Part shown: positions 32,257-44,936 of the stretch, piece after piece
Position numbering within the stretch: the stretch's first letter is position 1
Layout: the number at the start of each line of letters is the position of its first letter
NCBI GenBank assembly: GCA_028095005.1
Contig: CM051459.1
Location: forward strand, 256,108,229-256,172,228
DNA from: Rhynchospora pubera
Taxonomy: Eukaryota > Streptophyta > Magnoliopsida > Poales > Cyperaceae
Direction of reading: 5' to 3'
Length of the DNA: 64,000 bases
Translations under genes and position numbers: made by a program
The notes under the pieces: model-generated
Database searches by the model: none
The model's input: only the letters and a program-made list of their open reading frames with translations
Told to the model about the DNA's origin: nothing

Positions 32257-34536
32257 TTAATGAGAACCATATTCGTCAAGGTTTAGTAATTTAATGCCCT
32301 GCTGCCACCACTGTTTGAGACTGTTTGCCTTGAGCATGTCTTGGCCAGGAATTGAGTTTATCTTTAGCACAGCTGATTCGACAAAATCTGCAAACTCAAG
32401 TCGGCTCCTTCCATTCTCCCTTGGTTGATTACAGAAGTAAGGGATCCAATTTTTGCAAACAGGGTCCTCAGGATTCACAAAAATGTACGGAGCAAACAAT
32501 GACATCTCTCCTAGCCTTGATCTCTTTTTCAATTTTAGCACAGAAGCCCCAGCTAGAGCAGCAAGTGAAGTCAGCGTGGCAATTCCAGTGGCTGCAACAA
32601 GCGAACTTGACGTAAAAAGAGAAACAGCCGTGCTCAAATAGGCAATGGCAGCAAGAGGAAACATTCCAAATGCTCCTGCGAATCCGGCAACCCATGGTGT
32701 GATTTGCAGGAACCTGGATATTAGCCTTTTAGAGGACTCTTCCTCAGTCAAACATGATGGCAGGTTGAAAAGAAAAGTCTTGAGAGAGATTCCCTTGGTG
32801 GCCAAGTTTGCTCCCACGAGCATCGCCATGGTGGACCCCAAAGAGTGGCCCGCTAAAAATGCACCTTCAGCCCCAAATTCTGATATATGGTACACAATCT
32901 TCTGCATGACCTTTTTCAACTGTGAAGCGGAACCGAGGTCACTGTTGTCAGCTAGCAAGTCGTGTGATGTATCACCATTTGCTGCTTCTAGTATGGTTCC
33001 TCGAAAAGCAATAACAAAACGCGGGGCTTGTGGATTTCTGTTGCTGTACCTGGTATTCCTATAAATAGCCCCAAAGATGGAGGTATCTTTGTCGACAATG
33101 AATGTGTCGACCAGTTCAAAACCAAAACTCACCCACCAGGCTGGAGCAAGAGGTTCCCGGCTTCTCTTGTGATCTCTCTCAAGGACATATGTTGCTTGAA
33201 CCAAGCAAGCCATTACTGCACACTCATGATCTGGTCTATCCCTGTCGAATCAAATTACAAATGTGAATGCTTTGAAACTTTGAAATTAATGAATTTCCGA
33301 ATCACGTATGATCAGGTAGTTTCAGCTTTGCCTTAATATTAATGTTTAGTGAGGCTTGGTAGAGGATGTCTAGGAAGCTGTGATGTGTTTATAAATTTGA
33401 ATACTTTCAAGCCTCAGATATAGAGTGTTTATAAATTTGCTAACTAAATTGAAGTGACAGAAGTGATTTTTTCTAATGAGAAAGCATGTGAATTTAGATC
33501 AATTATGTCAACTTTGCGATTATTGAAATAATATTTTCAGGATCAACTCTATTTAGCATGGAATATAGAATTAGAATGATTCAAAATGGAAGCTAATTAT
33601 CTGCAGTAAGCATGTACTAAATGTCGAAGGACTTACGAAGAAACACAAAAAAAAAAAAAAAATTGGGAGTCAAAAGTAAAGAATATATAATTTATTTTCT
33701 GTATTTTTGCTATTGCTTTGGAACAAACAGTTGATCAAAGTAAGCTACGAATGTACTTGTAGACAAATTTATGAAAATTTTTTGCACAGGCAGGAGCAGT
33801 CTCAATCTTTACTCTTATTGGTTCCGCATTACTTATATTTTCAGACTTCGATGTTACTAATTGAAACAGAAGTTTGATAAAGTTCTTTTTAAAATCTGTA
33901 CTTCTATAAATTGAGAACCAGAATGAACATATATAAGGCAATAAAAGTAACTAGATGGAAACTTTTCAAGGCAATATGAACATTGGAAATTTTAGAGATG
34001 CTACTTCTGCTCATGGTGGGAAACCAAAACGGAATAGTTATAGTCTATAGAAAATTTGAAGAACACTTAAGAGGTCATGCCTTCTCATGACGCGTCAAAT
34101 TTAGGCCACATAATATTGGCTCCCAATTCCTCCAATTTAGACGATAAAAATAGAAAACATTAATAATTAACCAGAAATGATGGGGGAAAAACTGATGAAA
34201 TGATATTAAATGACTGAGATCACAATTTTACCACACCTAAGAACTGCTTGACTGTTCTGAACTTCTGATGTCTCTTCTGACATTGACTAAGACAGATCAA
34301 AGTGTCTCTTCTATCAGTATTTGTAAGATTCTGATAAAGTAACCCATTTGTACTTGGATCACCATTGAAAGACCAAATATGTCTTCTATAATTTTAATTT
34401 TTTATTTTTAATTTTATTAATTTTCTTCTTTCAAGTTCCAATTACAGCGATTCACTCACCAATTAACAGTCGCCAAGTGCAATGGGCCTGAGACTCTAAA
34501 ACCATCATCATCCATAATCTTCCTCATGCCTCGCAT
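32257..34536 (-). CDS. At4g10955-like lipase/esterase, paralogue 1
   Basis: Two exons on the minus strand: 34460-34536 (77 nt, from the ATG) and 32257-33241. They are joined across a 1,218-bp GT-AG intron after the second base of a Trp codon (TG|G), giving 353 aa. It is an alpha/beta-hydrolase of the class-3 lipase type. A strand motif (RFVIAFRGT) precedes the nucleophile elbow GHSLGS, with the Ser at about residue 159. An Ala/Leu/Val-rich hydrophobic stretch around residues 205-250 could be a membrane hairpin or lid. Databases label relatives 'GDSL esterase/lipase At4g10955', although the motif is GxSxG rather than GDSL. The substrate is unknown. Its paralogue lies about 1.3 kb upstream in the same orientation. 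A second Met lies four codons in and could also be used. Confidence 0.88.
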
Positions 34537-35797
34537 TGATCTTCTATTGGATCAGCTGTCTGTTTCTCTTATGATCTGAGAGGCTTATTTCCGAATTAGG
34601 AAAGAACTGGATTATTTGGTAGAGGGTAATGGAATATGCAGGAAGATGCTGAGGCATGAGGAAAAGTAAGAAAAGCTCCTCAATGGGGGAGGGAAAGAAG
34701 ATTCCATACTTGTTGGATTAACTAGCTATACAGCTGACCTAGTCATGCTTACACTCAGGTGCAAGGTTTTGTTATTGTTTTATCCAAACCTTGCAAAGGG
34801 CGTCTACTTTTGGAATATTTATTATAGTTTTAAAGTTGTTCATTGTACTTGTCTGTATACGAAGGAATACCTTACACATTGTGTAGGAACAGCTGATAGC
34901 GTACATTACTTGCACTTACATGAATTAATCCTTTCAATTTCTTGTGATAAGTAACTTTTACAATAATTATGCTGCATTATCTGCAGAGCATGAGTTAGTA
35001 CGGCATGAGCAAAATCTAATCGACAGTTGAAAACTAAATGAGCAAGATCTTACTAGTGTGGTAGTACTGAAGAACATCGATACAGTGCTCAGCAGGTAAA
35101 TAGTGCTGTAAGCTCAAAAAAAAAAAAAAAATAGTGCTGTAAATAGGCTCAGTACATATTTCTGGAGCAACTTAGGAAAATATAAAAAATATAATAGTAG
35201 CAGCCGAAATACATAGGCTCTTAAAAATTCCCTGCTATTGGTCTAGTTTTTTTTAACTTTTTAATTAGTTTTATTGTGTTCATCCTGGCCACATTGTCAA
35301 TTTATTTGACCTTCTAAGTTCTAATTGATTTTGCGGTGGGCCTGGATTATGTATGTACGTTATTTTACAAGGTCTAAATGGATTGGGGATGAACAGATAT
35401 ATTCCCATGCAATTTGTTTGTATTTGATAGAGAAGTGTGATTTAGGGTATAATAAAGTTTGTACAACACTGTAGAAATTGATTCACAATAATATACAACA
35501 GAAAATTTAGGATAAATTGATTACTGGAATCAGCAAATATAAGGATTACTTCCAGAACCGGCAAATTATTATTAAGTACATGCTTGCATATTTCCTTGCA
35601 GAACAATGTTTGCAAGAATCTTCAATTACTACACTCTTCAAAGCAATACAAAGCAATATACGCAACAGATATAACTTCATCAAACAGCAATAATTTGTAA
35701 CTTTAGAGAGAGATCTCATCCAGTCTACTTTCAAATGCAGTTTCACGTCTAACAAATAAGCACCTCATCAAATGTAAATAACAATATTAGAAGTACA
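34537..35797. other. Spacer between lipase paralogues
   Basis: Promoter of paralogue 1 and 3' flank of paralogue 2. It contains the very short retro-insertion at 35112-35128 described separately. No gene. Confidence 0.5.
35098..35142 (+). mobile_element. Hyper-truncated poly(A) retroposon insertion
   Basis: A 14-bp direct repeat, AAATAGTGCTGTAA (35098-35111 and 35129-35142), flanks an insert of only GCTC followed by A's. It looks like target-primed insertion of the extreme 3' end of a LINE or SINE transcript. Confidence 0.6.
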
Positions 35798-37592
35798 TCA
35801 TGACGAGCCATACTCTTCTAGTTTTAATAAATTCATGCCCTGCTGCCACCACTGCCTAAGACCATGTGCCTCAAGCATGCCTCGACTGCGCGTTGAGTTT
35901 ATATTCAATACCCCTGACTCAACAAAACCGGCAAGTTGAAATGGACTTTTCTTCTTCTCCTTCAGGTGATTGCGGAAGTAGGTCACCCAATTTTTGCAAA
36001 TAGGATCCCCTGGATTCACAAAAACATATGGAGTGAAAGATGACGTTCTCTGACCTTGCTTCATCCGTTTTTGCATCGACAGAACAGAAGCCCCAATTAA
36101 TGCAGCCAGCGATGTCAATGTGGCAATGCCCGAAGCAACAACAAGGGTGTCAATCATGATAACAGAAGCAGCCATGCCCAAAGAAGCAACGGTAGCTAAT
36201 GGAAAGATCCCCACTGCTCCCGCTAAGCCGAGAATTAATGGTGTGATTTGCAAGAACCTGGCTATAAGCCTTCTAGAAGTTTTTTCTTCAGTCAAACAAG
36301 ATGGCAAGTTGAAAAGAAAAGTCTTGAGATAGATACCCTTAGTAGCCATATTTGCCCCAACAAGCATTGCCACAGAAGACCCCAAAGAGTGACCCACCAA
36401 GAAAATGCCTTCACTACCAAATTCTGATATGTGGCGCTCAACATTCTCCATAGCCTTCTTTAACCGTGAAGTTGAACCAAGGCCACCGTCACCAACCAAC
36501 AAGTCATGTGACAAATCCTGACCAATGTTACCCCCTTCTAACATGGTACCTCGAAAGGCAATCACAAAATGAGGTGCTTGCGGAGTTTGGTCATTGTACC
36601 TCATATTTCTGTAGATTGCCCCAAAGATGGATGAATCTTGGTCATCAACAATTGTGTTAATTAGTTCAAATCCAAAAGTCATCCACCAGGGAGGGGCAAG
36701 TTTTTGGTTTCTTTTGCGGTCACTCTCGAGGACATAAGTTGCTTGAACCAGAGATGCTGTGACCGAACACTGATGGTCTGATCTATCCCTGAAAAATTAG
36801 GAGCATACATATTGATGTTATGTTTTCAGTTCGCTTGACAATGACCTTGCTGGAAATTTCATCAGAAGTGTTCAACAGGTTAATTAATTAATTTACTAAC
36901 CTAAAGGTTAGGCCAACCTCATACATGCCAAATGCACCCTAAGAGGAAAGGATTTTATCTGATAATTTTAATAGCATCCAAATCCCCACCCTAAATCGAT
37001 TATAGAACAAAAAAAGAAAGAAAGAAAGAAAGAAAGAAAGGAATAAAGATGTGCTGCATTTATAGAAATTGATACATATTATTTGTATTGCCTTATGAGA
37101 TAAGTGCACAATCAGTTCTGAGCTGCTCTGCTCATGCATGTTCTCCAGAATCCTTACTAAATCTATATATAATCTTTGGTCATAACACACTAAACAATAA
37201 ATTAACTTGCCAGATAACCACGCTGACTGTTCCAAACTCAAGTTTGGTTGATTGAAGTAAACATTGGCTTAAATAAAATTAATTTTGAATCCAAAAAATC
37301 ATATATTTATTATATTTTGAAGGATAGGCATTGTTTATTATATTTTGAAAAATATATTTATTATATTTCATGGGGCAACTTCCATCAGCTGAATCAAAGC
37401 TAACAGGAGACTCCCCAGTGTACAAATGAAATTGGAGAGGCTGTACTGGAAACCCAATCATTTGTCCAATTCATCTTATCTAGCATTTTCTAAATTCCAA
37501 ACAAGGAAAACTCACCAATCAATAGTTTCCAAGTGTGTTGGCCCAGAAGCTACAAAATCATCCTCCTCCACAACACTTGTGTTGCGTCCCAT
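35798..37592 (-). CDS. At4g10955-like lipase/esterase, paralogue 2
   Basis: Two exons on the minus strand: 37516-37592 (again 77 nt) and 35798-36788, with the intron at the same TG|G Trp codon as in paralogue 1. The product is 355 aa. Exon 1 encodes an acidic N-terminus ending with SGPTHLETIDW. The core repeats the paralogue: HFVIAFRGT, then GHSLGS with the nucleophile Ser at about residue 160, a hydrophobic Ala/Val/Leu region, and a conserved tail with LRQWWQQGMNLLKLEEYGSS. Intron position, exon-1 length and domain order show tandem duplication. A soluble or membrane-associated hydrolase is inferred from the family; no signal peptide is evident. Confidence 0.9.
37012..37040. repeat. AAAG microsatellite
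   Basis: About seven AAAG units inside the intron of lipase paralogue 2. Confidence 0.85.
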
Positions 37593-38161
37593 TGGCGCTT
37601 CTCTCGGAACTTCCTCAGACGATTGGATAGAAAAAAATATGACTAAATTTTACAAGAAAATGGTTTTTTGTTCGTAAAAGAGTAAAGGGATTTAGGAAGG
37701 GAGAGAAGAATGCTGATTATTGGGGCAAAAGAAAGCGTGTGAGATATAACAAATGAGGAGAAGGGAGAGAGATTCGTTCCCTTTATTCCTTTTTTAAAGT
37801 TCTTTCTAATTAAGTAATTGTAGAGTTCCTGCAAATCTGGACGTCTGATTCGCATTAGACGGCCTAGATTGCAATTTGGTCCACCACATTGCCAAGTCAG
37901 GCTACTTCAGCGGCTCCCAAGTCAGATATTATATAAACCGTTTGATACAAATCAAACAATCCATATCTGCTTTCCATAACGTGTTAACTTTATAATAATG
38001 TAGAGCCAACACCCCCACGCCCCAGCCTGCAATAATGACAGGAAGATTCCAGATACCATCGCAATCAATAAATTAATTACAAAATTAAGAGACCCCACGG
38101 CATTGATAGAAGGAGCTTATCTTCATTTAATAATAAACCGTCCAAAAAGAATAGTAATATA

Positions 38162-38350
38162 GGCTCCGTTTGGATGACTTCTTCTCGGAATAAGGAATAA
38201 GGAATAACCATTTTTTACCAATAAATTTAACTTTAACCATCCAAACTCTTCACAAAAATTACACACTTTCCAATAAATTTACCCCTTCCCAATAAATTTT
38301 TTCCCTTCTTCCTTCTTCCTACTTTATTCTCAACGCATCCAAACATAGCC
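38162..38350. mobile_element. MITE, GTTTGGAT family, copy B
   Basis: Begins GGCTCCGTTTGGATGA and ends GCATCCAAACATAGCC, with a pyrimidine-rich right half (CCCTTCTTCCTTCTTCCTAC) like copies A and C. The internal phrase ATCCAAACTCTTCACAAA is shared with copy C. No coding capacity. The superfamily is not assigned. Confidence 0.65.
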
Positions 38351-38361
38351 ATAATATACAT

Positions 38362-38422
38362 GCAATCCATTTGCTTTTTTTTTTTTTTTGAGGAAAAGCC
38401 CGTAGGCAATCCATTTGCTTTT
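38362..38422 (-). mobile_element. Hyper-truncated poly(T) retroposon insertion
   Basis: A 17-bp direct repeat, GCAATCCATTTGCTTTT (38362-38378 and 38406-38422), flanks 27 bases made of a T-run plus GAGGAAAAGCCCGTAG. Read on the minus strand this is a 16-nt retroposon 3' end followed by poly(A). Confidence 0.65.
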
Positions 38423-39825
38423 CACGAGCCTCCAGTTAGACCTGTTTAACGTTGTACACGGCAACGGAATGGGCCGTTCAGTTTCAACAACGGTATGCAC
38501 TGGAACAATTCGTTATTCGTTCCGTTTGTAACGGAATGGACGGAACGTAGCGGGACGACTCATTTTACACTGTATTTCACACAACGGTATGCCGAAATCC
38601 ATTCCGTTTACCGTTCTGTTTCGGAAACGTATCATGAAAAGTGATTCGTCACTCGTTCCGTCCAAACAGAATGTGCACGGTACACGGTAAACGGTATACC
38701 GTCGGCGGGCATACCTCCAGTTGAGCTATTGACTCGGTCAAGCGGAATCATATTCACACGAGCGCGTCAAGTACAAGCAAGCAGCTGGAATAATGAACCG
38801 CCCTTATTGGTAGAAATTAATTATTAAATCATCTCAGTTAGATAGCGAATCTCTAAGTCTGAATCTACATAAATATGTGTAGTTCTTTCAATAGATCGCG
38901 TGCAAGAAGAGTCTATTGAGTTGTTGCATGGAAGCTAAGAGCAATAATTGCATACGATAAATAATTTTAGCAAAGCGAGACCATCAAGAGAAAAAAGAAA
39001 AACAGAACAAGCTAAGTTTCATTCCAGATTAAAACCAAGGGCTTGAATGGAGTTGATAGTAACATAAGACAGCCTTAATAATTCCAACAACTGCTTATAA
39101 ATTAGCTGTCACCAACCCAAAAAAGTCGTCTATATTCATAAAAACAAAGGTCGCCAGATATAAGCTCTAGTTTCTAGAATTTGGAGGAGCTTAAAGATTA
39201 CAATTACACAAGGAAAAGAAATCGGTTAACAAAATTAAGATAAAAAATGGATAAATTTTAAGACTTCCGCATGCGATCAGAGAACGTCATAGATTGCAAA
39301 ACGAGAAAAATCATTCAAGCATTCAGGTGAAAGTTTTCAAAGTCACGTACAACTTCAGAGTAATAGACTGGACACACTGATGATCTCCATCAATACACAT
39401 GTGAAATTAATTTCATCATTAAATTATTTAGGCTCCACCATGTCCTCCAAAAGATCACAAAAAAGCATAGCAATTGGGTCCCATACACACATTTTGCAAC
39501 AAATTACATATTTCATGATTCTAGTTCAGCTCCCTACAACATCCTCCAATACTATGATAAATAAACTGTGATTTGACTAACAGACAAAAAAAAAATCAAA
39601 GGAAAAGAGCACTTTTACAGCTGATGGACTCTTTCCTTTGTAGTTGGAATCAATTGGACCTTCAGGTATGGCTTGTCTTATTCAAGCTGTTTAGACATCG
39701 TCAAATAGAAGACGAGTTACAACACAAAACATTTTTTTTTCCTTTTATTGTAAAACAATAAAAAAACTAGAAAGGAAAAGATAAAATTAGTACCTTTTGA
39801 AAGTAATATAAGAATGGATGTCCTC

Positions 39826-42800
39826 TTATTGGATTTCAATGCCAGATGTGATACACAACTTAGAATCTGCTCCTCCACTAACCACACTATCGTCTTTCCA
39901 CCAATCCGCACAAAGCACCTTATCTTGATGAGATTCCATTACTGCCAACGGCCACTATGAAAACACAAGATGCATAAATCCTAAGATGTAACATGGTTAT
40001 TTATAGCAAGTTTTATGTGAACTGTAAAATTTGAAGCTACAAGCCCCAAAAATCAATTGATCATACACATAGGAATCGGGAACAAAACCAATTGGCTAAT
40101 TACAATCAATTGGTCATATAATGTAAAAAAAAATATAGAAAAACATAAAATCTTACTGCTGTCCTCAGATCCCATAGCATGACCTTCCCATCATAGGAAG
40201 CAGATAACAAATGAAACCACGACCTTGGATGCCACTTGCATGCACTTATCCAAGATGAATGTGAAGAATACTGGAAAATAGGAGCCAAACTTCCTAATTT
40301 ACCAACCAAACAAAAAAAAAAGGTTACCAAATAAAAGAAAAGTGCAATTGAAATATAAGTCGTCATCATTGAGGATTACAGGAGCAAGTTTTACCAGGTT
40401 TACGTGGGTCCCATATTCTCAAAACTGGGTCCGATCCACCAGCTGCAACAAGTGCAGAGCCCTCGCCTCCTATATCAAGGCAGTTCAATGCCTTTCCACA
40501 AACCTGGCAATGAATTTATTTCAACATGTTATACATTTGATGCAATTTATGCAATAAGTTGCAGAAATATTCACTGTGGCCATAAAAGAAATATACTAAG
40601 CAACTAACCATGGTCCATGTCTCTTTGCCTGATGGAACATCCCATTGTCTGACAGAATGGTCCCACGAGGCGGAGTACAAGACATCAGGATCTGGCCATG
40701 TAGCTACAGATACACACTGTGTGTGGCCCACAAGTGTTGAAGTTGCAGCTCCCTATATGGCATAAAAGATGCAGCGCATGAGAAAAAACATAAATATCAA
40801 GTACTTTGAAATAGCCATGAAATAAGCATTTTATATATTGGGACCATTTGCTGATGCCCAATATTTCATTTAGTTACAAATAGAGCTCATCATTTCCTAC
40901 CAACACCTAGCATATTTGAGATATTGATTAACAACTTCTGCGCAGTCAGCCATTATGGAATAGATATATTCTGCTGTTCAGTTATTCTTGGGAAAGCCCC
41001 TAATCATAATCAGCTCATTTTCTTATATAATCTAAGCCCAATATTGAACTAAGATAAACTTGAGAAACTCCAGTTCCAACTTCAGAGTTCATTGAATTTA
41101 CTATGATAGACCGGTTGAGTTACAGTTTCGTCATTTTCTATGATCTGAATTTGGTTAAAACTTTTAAAGATTGAGATATTAGTTGCAGATGCATGAACGT
41201 GGGTGTCGATAGCCTATGTAAAAACTATTGGATGTCATCTTTAAGGCAAAGTACAGGAATGTAGAGATATCCAGAACATCTTCATATGTTCATCAAATTC
41301 AACACATCATTTACCTCCAACCTTGCATCTACAGATTCTTTAGTCTTAGAGTTGACCTTTCTCTTTTTCAGAGAGATAGTAGTACCATCTCCATCTTCTT
41401 CTGATTCCTTCACATCCCACAATTTGATTGAGCAATCCCATGATCCAGAACAGATCTACGGCATCAAAAAGAGTTCCCAGTTTTTAGTCTGTAAATGCAG
41501 CAAAAATACATAAGGGAACAAGATATTTTGTTGTTAATTACCATCTCCCTAGAGGGGTTGACAGAAACACTTTGTACAGATGAGGTGTGTCCAGCGAGAA
41601 TCTTGTATGCTCCAACCCTAATTGGGTCACCTCTCCTTTTGGCTGCATCACACTTTTTAAATTATGTACACTGTCAGTTGCTTATCACCTCCCTTCTTTT
41701 AATTCTTGCAAACATTCAAAAAGAATGGTATGAGTTTTCCAAAAAAAAATTTACCTTCCACAGTCTCAACAATCTATCTTTGGAACCAGTCACCAAATGG
41801 AAGTTCTGTTCATTCTCAACTCCTAAAAATACAGAAAGAGCAACTCTCCTATATAAGATGTTCAAATTGCAAAATTTGCTAAATTAGATCATGCATTTGT
41901 TGAGCTATTCAACAGCTTAACGAACCTCTAATGTCAATAAATTTAGCAGATGTTATAGCACCAGTATGCCCCTCCAAAACATGTGTGCATTCTGATACAT
42001 CTCCACTTTTCCATATCCTAATAATGAAGAACATAAGGAGATACTGTTGATAAGATGTTTACACTTGAAAATCCTAGTATGATAAACATATTAATTAGCA
42101 AGAGTTAAGAGCAACTCACCTTACAAAAGTATCATAGCAGCCTGTCAATATGAAACTGCCAATCAATAAAAAAAAGGAAGCATTACCATTAGTGCAGATA
42201 AACTTCTTCACTTCACTTAGCTAGTACTATTGTGTCGAACACCATGATCAGGTGGTCTTGTAGACAGAAAACAATATTCATGAAGTGGTACAGATCAGGT
42301 CTGGACAGATTTCACAAAATTGGCCATTCTTTCACTTTTTCAACTTTTATAGGGTAAGAGAAAGTCACAATCATTGATTTGAGGTTTAACTTCCCTAAAA
42401 TATATAACAAAACTATTATAATGAAATCATTCATTACAAACAAAGAGAGAAGAAAAATACTACAAAAGACAAATATTTGTGCTACCTTGAATTAGAACCA
42501 TCAACTGCACTAACCCAATCATCGTGAGGACGAGGATCTTCCTGCTTCCTAGGAGCCACTGCTTTCACATATTCTAATTCAAGCACTTTCTCCTGCAATC
42601 CCACCAAAAAAGGGGAAAACATTAGAAAAGTAGTATGTTATATCAACTAGGGGTACACTAAGAAAATAAAATTGCAAGGGAGAAATTGTAAAAACGCACA
42701 GCAGAGATCCCTTTGGCTATCAAAAACTCGTCAAGCTGCATCCTCACGAGCTCTCCATCAATAAGAAAATCAAAAGGCTGGTTTTCATGATCCGGATCAG

Positions 42801-43504
42801 CTAAAAGGATGTATAAGAGGAACAAAATCATCAAAATGTGCTGGGAATAGAAAGTATTGATTTTTTTTTTACTCTTGTACCTCAGAACGCAAAGAATCTC
42901 CAACTAAGTCAAGTTTCAAATACACCCCAATTATAAAGGGTGTTAATTGTGTCTTAAAACATTAGATGGTGCAAGGCTACATAACATAGGTCCATCCTTC
43001 TGGTGTAACATTTTCAGTTCTGCACTAGTCATGGCCAGTAGCAATAGTAAATGCATCAATTCCAAATGATCAGTTCTGTGCATTGCTAATCAAATATAAG
43101 CTAAGGTCATTTTCCTTTCAAAACAATCCACCTAATCAGTTCAATTGAGCCATGTCTCTTCTTTACTTTTATTTACTTCAATTGTTTATTTGTGAATGTC
43201 TAATTCAACTACTTGGTCGTTTACTCAGAGAAAATTACAACAGCTCCAAAACAGAAGTTAAAATAGAACATACGTATAGAATTAGCTGAACTTAAGCATC
43301 TAATTCAAAATCGAAGAGAGGAGGGAATGATAGTGGCGTACAGTTTTTGAGGAGTAGGTTGACGATGTCAGACAGGCCAAAACGGGTGAGGTGCGAAGGA
43401 ACGGCCATAGAAGCGGGAGGGACCCGCAGAGGCGGCGGCAGCCTCGTCACGAACCGGGCTTGGACTTGCCTCGATGCATCCGAACCGCTCCCGTTGGGTT
43501 CCAT
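39826..43504 (-). CDS. WDR12: WDR12 ribosome biogenesis protein (NLE domain plus WD40 repeats)
   Basis: Twelve coding exons on the minus strand: 43342-43504, 42700-42800, 42486-42592, 42120-42155, 41926-42017, 41755-41822, 41542-41652, 41315-41455, 40609-40752, 40395-40503, 40157-40293 and 39826-39954. Together they give 445 aa in frame. An NLE domain (about residues 12-85: VQARFVTRLPPPLRVPP, QPFDFLIDGELVRM) precedes seven WD-type repeats with GH...WD endings (LLRLWK, SIKLWD, SVRQWD, VLRIWD, VMLWDLR). The C-terminus has DKVLCADWW and SGGADSKLCI, typical of plant WDR12. The protein joins Pescadillo and BOP1 in the nucleolar PeBoW complex needed for 27S pre-rRNA processing and 60S assembly. Exon 8 holds a basic insert (SLKKRKVNSKTK) that could be a nuclear signal. 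The acceptor before exon 7 (TTAAAAAG) is purine-rich and less certain. Confidence 0.93.
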
Positions 43505-44390
43505 ATCCTCTCTAGCTCTCTCTCAGTCTCGGTTGCGGTGGGAAGAGGTGAGGTGAGGTGAGGCGGTGGCGGGAAGCGAGTGATGTCGGAACGAAGGAGA
43601 AAGAGGTTTAAGATTTCAACTAGGGTTTTTTTTGAGAAGAAACGGCTTTCTTACATTGGACCTCTTGAAGGATGCTTACAATTGGGCCTCCAATTCCACA
43701 GAGAACGCAGAATTACGCTTAATGGGCTTGCAAGTTAATACTGTATCTGCAGTTTTGTATAAAATGAAGGTAATAAATAGACAAAGTAAATATTTGAATA
43801 ATCAAAGTGAATACATACATAAGTTCAATAAAAATAAGCTGAATATGCATATAAAAATATCAACAACAATAACAAAAATAAAATCTAACTTATAATTGAA
43901 TAAAATAAACACATAATTAAACAAATTGTACATATAAATGAATACGGTGAACAAAAAATACAAATGCGATATCATGAGATAGCACGTGGAGAGATGGTAG
44001 ATAATAATTTCCGTATAATAATTTCAAGAGGGAAAAATACTCGACTTTAGGAGGAAATTACTGTTTATTGTCCATGTACGTCTCCCTTCTGCACACGCTC
44101 TTTTTTCATCGATGCTCTCCTCACCCTCTTTCACCCAGCAACAACAATCTCCTCACCCCCCCCCCCCTCTACCAACACTCGTTCTCTCACACGCAATCTC
44201 CCTCTGTTTTTCGCGCTATGTCCCTCCTCTTTTCAATGAAACTTTTTTTTTTGTTTGGAGACTATATTTTTCATCTCTCGTCCGTTGCCTCCTCTTTCCC
44301 CTTATATGTGGGAAAATAAAGAAACAAAATAATGTTAGGTAATAAAAGTATGTTGCTCAATCTATCAGTGATACAAATAGATATGTTTTA
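43505..44390. other. WDR12 promoter and spacer
   Basis: The 5' UTR and promoter of WDR12, then AT-rich sequence with a C-run near 44155-44166. No gene is supported. Confidence 0.5.
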
Positions 44391-44936
44391 GACTTAAGTA
44401 ATATGAACTTAGCTTTGTCGCTGAAGTGGTGGTGGAAGTTGAAAGATACAAATTATAAGGCTGAGTGAAAAGCTCTAATTATATATGAGTACCTCTCAAA
44501 TAGAAATATAGCTAAAACTTCTTATTTTTGGAAAGGAATCCTAGCTATACAGGATATAGGTAATAGTTCTTGTACTCATAGGATAGGGAATGGAAACAAT
44601 GTAGCTTTCTGGAATGATATTTGGATATCCAATTGCTCCCTTGCAACTTCTTATTACTTCCTTTATAATTTGTGCAACAGTAAAAATTGTAGGGTAGCAA
44701 AGGTTATTCAGTCCAATGGTGGAGTCTTAGAATTTAATAGAGTGCTAACATGTGTTTTATTGCGAGAATGGCATGAACTACTTGGTATTATTAATACTAT
44801 CAGGCTTCATAATGAGAAAGATTCAATTATATGAAAATGGGATATTAAAGGATTTTTCACTACTAAATTTGCTTATCAATTTTTGTTCTTTAAAGGGGTT
44901 CATATTCATAAAGCTCCAGTCATATTGGATGGAGTG
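44391..44936 (+). pseudogene. LINE retrotransposon relic, part 1 (end of RT and zf-RVT domain)
   Basis: Decayed coding sequence with stops. Recognisable pieces are MNLALSLKWWWKL, then HRIGNGNNVAFWNDIWI and FTTKFAYQFL, typical of the C-terminal part of plant LINE ORF2 including the start of the zf-RVT region. It is truncated at the 5' end and interrupted at 44936. Confidence 0.7.

Larger units (their letters stand above)
37593..39825. other. Intergenic region with small transposons
   Basis: Starts with the promoter/5' UTR of lipase paralogue 2 and ends with the 3' flank of WDR12. Between them lie MITE copy B (38162-38350), a micro-retroinsertion (38362-38422) and an ACGGAA/ACGGTA-rich patch (38440-38705). 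No coding gene. Confidence 0.5.
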
